54,496 nt of DNA from Moraxella sp. Lineage in GTDB: Bacteria; Pseudomonadota; Gammaproteobacteria; Pseudomonadales; Moraxellaceae. The stretch spans positions 1 through 54,496 of the forward strand of contig JAUNDZ010000013.1 of NCBI GenBank assembly GCA_030525825.1. Direction: 5' to 3'. The position numbers and the translations under genes were made by a program. Each line of letters starts with the position of its first letter. Positions within the stretch are counted from its first letter, which is position 1. Positions 50,953-54,496 of the stretch are shown one piece after another. Below the pieces are notes generated by a model. It was not told where the DNA came from. It made no database searches and saw only the letters and a list, made by a program, of their open reading frames with translations.

Positions 50953-52515
50953 ATGGTGAAGTTCATGAAACTTTGGGATGGCTGGTTGTTCGAACTGTTC
51001 GCTTTGCTGCATATTGTGGTGGTTTTGGTATTGGTTGCAAATATTTTAATTCGCCAAAAAAATTACAGTGTGGCGATTGCGTGGATTGCTGTGATTGCCC
51101 TAATGCCGTATGTTGGCGTGATTTTGTATCTGATTTTTGGTCAGATTTTTATCAGTAAGCGTTATCAAAACCGCATCAGCACTGTTCGAAATCTGCTTAT
51201 GGATTTTGCCAATACCCAAAATATCAGCCTGTCAAGCGATGATGATATTAAAACAACCGATAAATGGCTGAACCTTGCCAAGATGGGTGAGTCTCAGACG
51301 GGTTTTGGTGTGCAACGCAATCACAGTGCCACCTTATTGACCAGTGATACACAAATTTTTGATGCCATTCTCCGTGATATTCATCATGCCAAAAAATCCA
51401 TTCTGCTCGAATTTTATATCGTCCATCCCAAAGGGCGAGTGTTGGAAGTTTTTGATGCCTTAAAGCAGGCGACCGCTCGGGGTGTGTCGTGTGTTTTGTT
51501 GGCTGATAGCGTTGGTAGTATGGGCTTTTTTGTCGATAAAAGCCATCAAGACTTAAAATTGGCAGGCGTGCATATCCAAGAGTTGTTTCCTGTGGGTCTG
51601 TTCAAATCAGTGGTGGCTCGTGCCGATGTCCGCAACCACCGTAAGCTGGTGTGCATTGATGGGCATATTGGCTATACAGGCAGCTTTAATTTGGCTGACC
51701 CTAAGTTTTTTAAGCAGGGCAGTGGTGTGGGTGCTTGGATAGATGTCATGTTGCGAGTGATTCATGAAGAAGATTTGGGCGTGGTAAAAGCGATGGGAGC
51801 GGTGATCACTTCGGATTTGAGTGCCGAAAAAGATGACAATATTTATTTTTTAAAAAATATCATCAACAATTACCGAAATAAAATCATCATTGGTAAAAAT
51901 GAGTTTACATACCATAACAACAGTCAGACCCACAAGCATTATGCGACAGTCAATGATGTGCAGCTGCAATTATTGCCATCTGCACCACAGCTGTCTGGGC
52001 ATTTGGTGTATGAGACCATCATCAGTGCTTTGTATTATGCCAAACATCAAATCATCATTACCACGCCTTATTTTGTGCCTGATGAGCCGTTGATGCTGGC
52101 GTTATTGAGTGCCAAACGGCGTGGCGTGGACATCGCCATCATCATGCCTAAGGTGAATGATTCAAAATTGGTAAAATACGCATCCCAAGCTTATTTTGAG
52201 CCTTTATTAAAAGAGGGTATTCGCCTTGCCTTATATCAAGGGGGTTTGTTGCACAGCAAAATCATCAGCGTCGATTCGCAATATGCACTGTTTGGCACGT
52301 TCAATATGGACATGAGAAGTTTTTATTTGAACATGGAGGTAACTTTGGCGGTTTATCGAGGCGATGAGCATTTTGGTTTGCTCGATGAGATTGATGAGTT
52401 GCAAGGCGATTATTTGCAGGCGTGTGAGTTGTTATCTTTTGATGAATGGCGTGCCAGAGCATGGTATTTTAAATTACTAGATGGTGCTGTCAGATTACTA
52501 AGCCCGCTTTTGTAG
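50953..52515 (+). CDS. cls: Cardiolipin synthase (phospholipase D family)
   Basis: A 520-residue membrane protein with two N-terminal hydrophobic segments and two HKD motifs: NHRKLVCIDGHIGYTGSFN and LHSKIISVDSQYALFGTFN. These are the catalytic sites for joining two phosphatidylglycerols into cardiolipin. The length suits ClsA. An ATG at 50965 is an alternative start, four codons downstream. It is monocistronic. Confidence 0.92.
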   Translation: MVKFMKLWDGWLFELFALLHIVVVLVLVANILIRQKNYSVAIAWIAVIALMPYVGVILYLIFGQIFISKRYQNRISTVRNLLMDFANTQNISLSSDDDIKTTDKWLNLAKMGESQTGFGVQRNHSATLLTSDTQIFDAILRDIHHAKKSILLEFYIVHPKGRVLEVFDALKQATARGVSCVLLADSVGSMGFFVDKSHQDLKLAGVHIQELFPVGLFKSVVARADVRNHRKLVCIDGHIGYTGSFNLADPKFFKQGSGVGAWIDVMLRVIHEEDLGVVKAMGAVITSDLSAEKDDNIYFLKNIINNYRNKIIIGKNEFTYHNNSQTHKHYATVNDVQLQLLPSAPQLSGHLVYETIISALYYAKHQIIITTPYFVPDEPLMLALLSAKRRGVDIAIIMPKVNDSKLVKYASQAYFEPLLKEGIRLALYQGGLLHSKIISVDSQYALFGTFNMDMRSFYLNMEVTLAVYRGDEHFGLLDEIDELQGDYLQACELLSFDEWRARAWYFKLLDGAVRLLSPLL

Positions 52516-52637
52516 CTGCTGGCGTCCTATTAAGAGAAAATTTGTCTTGCTTAGATGGATTGATTTTGAGAAAATAGGGTCTTTAATCGATGCACTCATC
52601 ATTTATTCATCTATTGATTAACTAAAAAGAGCCAACC

Positions 52638-54089
52638 TTGCCATTATCTGAATCGTCTTTAAAATTTGAATCATTGCCTGGATTTTTTGCCAATCTGTAT
52701 TCTAATGTCTTAGCTGCCCTAAATATGCTCATTGGCAGCACTCGGGCGTTCTCATTGGTCAAGCCGACCTTTGGGCAGTTTGTGCTGTTTTTGCTTGCAG
52801 CATCAGGCTCGAACATCTTATTTGGCTACTTGTCGGCACATGAGGGCGGCTATTTCAATGAGCAAGGACTTATCAGCTACTTGATTTGGCCAGTGATTAT
52901 CTTGGTGGTGGGCATCATCTTGGCAAGACGCACGATGAACTACTCGCTGCTGTTTGTGCCTGTGATTTTGTGGCTCGCTGCCGATACCATGCTGGTGCTG
53001 TTACAAAGTGGCATTCAGTTTTTGGATATTAAAGGGCTGTTGCCGTCATTGTTGTACGGTATTTTGCCAAGTCTGTTCATGCTGCTGTTTGTGTGGCAGA
53101 CAGCGTCTTTGCTGTGGATTTTTGCCAAAAAACTGCACTGGTCGTGGTGGGAGCGACTGCTCATGATGATTGGTGCGGTGGCATTGCTCATCGTTTGGCA
53201 AAAGAACACCGCTGACCAGCCGATTTTTAAGGTTAAAGAAGTCGTGCCAACGCTTAGCGAACAGCAGTTTTATGAACAATCGGTGCTACTAGAACAGCAG
53301 TTATCCGCCATCGCCAAAGGGGTTAAGGGTAAGAGCGAATGGTATTTTGTGGGGTTGGCAGGTTATGCCGAGCAGAATGTCTTTGCCAAAGAAATCGAGC
53401 AAGCAAACCAGCTGTTCGAAGCTCGTTTTGGGGCAAAAGACCGCTCTTTGGTGCTGGTTAATAATCCGTACACTTGGGACACCTACCCCATCGCCAGTCG
53501 CACCAGTTTGGCTCATTCATTAAAGAGCATCGGCACGAAGATGAATCCTGATGAAGATGTGCTGTTTTTGACATTAAGCTCACACGGGGCGGTTGATGAG
53601 TCTGGCAGTATCTTGGGGGATTTGGTGATGACTAATCCACCTTTGACGCTAGAATCCATCGACCCTGTGTGGCTGCGTGGGGCATTGGACGCATCAGGCA
53701 TTCGCTGGCGTGTCATCGTGGTGTCGTCCTGCTATTCTGGCTCATTCATTCAGGCTCTATCCAGTCCGACCACTGCCATCATCACCGCCAGCCGAGCTGA
53801 CCGTGCGTCTTTTGGGTGTAGCAATGATGCGGACATGACCTATTTTGGTCGGGCATTTTTTGCTGAGAGCATGCGTGAGCAAAGCACGCTGTCTGGGGCG
53901 TTTTCTCAGGCTCGCCGCCGTGTCGGTGAGCGAGAAGCACTCATGGGCTTTGAGCCGTCCGAGCCACAGATGGTGGTGGGGGCGATGATGCAGACGGCAT
54001 TGCCTGAGCTTGAAAAGGCACTGTTTCATCATGCCAATAACCCCAGTATTGAGCTGCCCAAATTTAATCATACCGAAGACATCAAGTAG
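52638..54089 (+). CDS. Membrane-anchored C13-family (legumain-like) peptidase
   Basis: A 483-residue protein. About five hydrophobic segments lie in residues 45-190 and a soluble domain follows, with conserved His316 (TLSSHGA) and Cys365 (VVSSCYSG), the catalytic pair of clan CD peptidases; IITASRADRASFGCS is also family-typical. The only good start in frame is TTG at 52638; ATG at 52725 would delete the N-terminus. It is likely an inner-membrane protease whose cytoplasmic or periplasmic domain side is uncertain. Substrate unknown. Confidence 0.82.
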   Translation: MPLSESSLKFESLPGFFANLYSNVLAALNMLIGSTRAFSLVKPTFGQFVLFLLAASGSNILFGYLSAHEGGYFNEQGLISYLIWPVIILVVGIILARRTMNYSLLFVPVILWLAADTMLVLLQSGIQFLDIKGLLPSLLYGILPSLFMLLFVWQTASLLWIFAKKLHWSWWERLLMMIGAVALLIVWQKNTADQPIFKVKEVVPTLSEQQFYEQSVLLEQQLSAIAKGVKGKSEWYFVGLAGYAEQNVFAKEIEQANQLFEARFGAKDRSLVLVNNPYTWDTYPIASRTSLAHSLKSIGTKMNPDEDVLFLTLSSHGAVDESGSILGDLVMTNPPLTLESIDPVWLRGALDASGIRWRVIVVSSCYSGSFIQALSSPTTAIITASRADRASFGCSNDADMTYFGRAFFAESMREQSTLSGAFSQARRRVGEREALMGFEPSEPQMVVGAMMQTALPELEKALFHHANNPSIELPKFNHTEDIK

Positions 54090-54387
54090 TGGTCTTTATC
54101 GGTCTTAGTCAATCAGCACCCCAAAGGCAAAATGTGAGTCTGTTGGGGTGTTTTTTTATGGCGTTTTTGTGGTGAATTATTGGTTTTTTTGAAGTATATA
54201 TTTGCTAAAACTGATTGATGCGCTTAAATATATCATAAATTCTGATATATGTATAAAAAATTGTGAATAATGTTTGCAATTCGTTCAATTTTTGATTATA
54301 TTATATTTACTGATGAACACATTAACAGAAATAATGAACTTCTGCCATGTGATGAAGTTTTTTATTATCAATACAGGAAATGCTGCC
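54090..54387. other. AT-rich intergenic region before gdhA
   Basis: A terminator at 54116-54158 ends the C13 gene. The remaining 230 bases are very AT-rich, without ORF, and probably hold the gdhA promoter. Confidence 0.5.
54116..54158 (+). terminator. Intrinsic terminator of the C13 peptidase gene
   Basis: CACCCCAA / TTGGGGTG stem, followed by seven T residues. Confidence 0.88.
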
Positions 54388-54496
54388 ATGACTATCCAGT
54401 CCGCCATCGCCAAAGTAGAGCAAAACTACGCCCACCAGCCAGAATTTATCCAAGCGGTCAAAGAAGTCGCCATGACCATCGAAAAGGTCTATGCCG
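54388..54496 (+). CDS. gdhA: Probable glutamate dehydrogenase, N-terminal fragment
   Basis: The first 36 codons of a gene cut by the window edge. HQPEFIQAVKEV resembles the N-terminal helix of NADP-type glutamate dehydrogenases (the E. coli equivalent is NQTEFAQAVREV). The ATG follows AGGAAA. The identification rests on a short stretch. Confidence 0.6.
   Translation, partial: MTIQSAIAKVEQNYAHQPEFIQAVKEVAMTIEKVYA

Noticed and set aside
1-54496. CRISPR array, prophage, insertion sequence or integron
   Set aside because: No regularly spaced repeats, transposase, integrase, phage structural or cas genes were seen. The repeats found are palindromic singletons or pairs.

Overview
The window looks like a chromosomal segment from a gammaproteobacterium of the Moraxellaceae, most likely Moraxella. 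This is inferred from gene content and order (yhbY/rlmE-ftsH, ileS-lspA-fkpB, efp beside epmB, lpxC near a DciA-like gene, a prpBC-acnD-prpF cluster, and a MesX/MesD methionine synthase of the type known from Acinetobacter). No 16S gene or species marker is present. Most of the DNA is ordinary vertically inherited housekeeping sequence with closely spaced genes, many strong intrinsic terminators and one tRNA gene. No transposase, prophage, CRISPR array or rRNA operon was seen.

Layout. 1-5.1 kb: a FimT/GspH minor pseudopilin, a cytosolic-type 5'-nucleotidase, tatD-tcdA, then EF-P and its lysylation enzyme EpmB, divergently transcribed. 5.2-8.3 kb: tRNA-Val(GAC), lpxC, a DciA-like gene and a secreted CHAP-domain protein. 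8.3-13.1 kb: a DOMON-like protein, yhbY, rlmE, ftsH and an acyltransferase. 13.2-17.7 kb: fkpB, lspA and ileS; the ileS product carries a complete GNAT acetyltransferase domain inside its editing domain. 17.8-22 kb: an AT-rich MFS gene, a uracil/xanthine permease, a short promoter-terminator unit and a broken alanine/glycine symporter gene. 22-30.3 kb: a MetE-like protein, an aromatic-acid-type MFS carrier, ferredoxin FdxA, a hydrophobic conserved protein, murJ, ampD and a DUF4105 protein. 30.4-33.8 kb: a YeeZ-like dehydratase and PBP1A. 34-42.4 kb: the methylcitrate (propionate) cluster lysR-prpB-prpC-acnD-[unknown gene]-prpF. 42.8-44.9 kb: a two-part DUF4212/sodium:solute symporter. 45-48 kb: a small membrane protein, tsaD and a lipoprotein with duplicated META domains. 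48.1-50.8 kb: mesX, mesD and a flavin reductase. 50.9-54.5 kb: cardiolipin synthase, a membrane-anchored C13 peptidase and the start of a probable gdhA.

How the genes fit together. Cell-envelope functions dominate (lpxC, murJ, mrcA, ampD, lspA, cls, ftsH, CHAP). Translation functions form a second group (efp/epmB, yhbY, rlmE, ileS, tsaD, tcdA, tRNA-Val). Carbon supply is represented by the propionate pathway and several carriers. The methionine group has a perfect MetR-like dyad upstream of mesX and a terminator/promoter overlap between mesX and mesD.

The most unusual items are the GNAT domain within IleS, the AT-rich putative zinc-binding gene wedged between acnD and prpF, a dispersed palindromic repeat family concentrated around the prp operon, a roughly 70-nt transcript bracketed by a good promoter and terminator at about 20.7 kb, and the MesX/MesD/flavin-reductase group.
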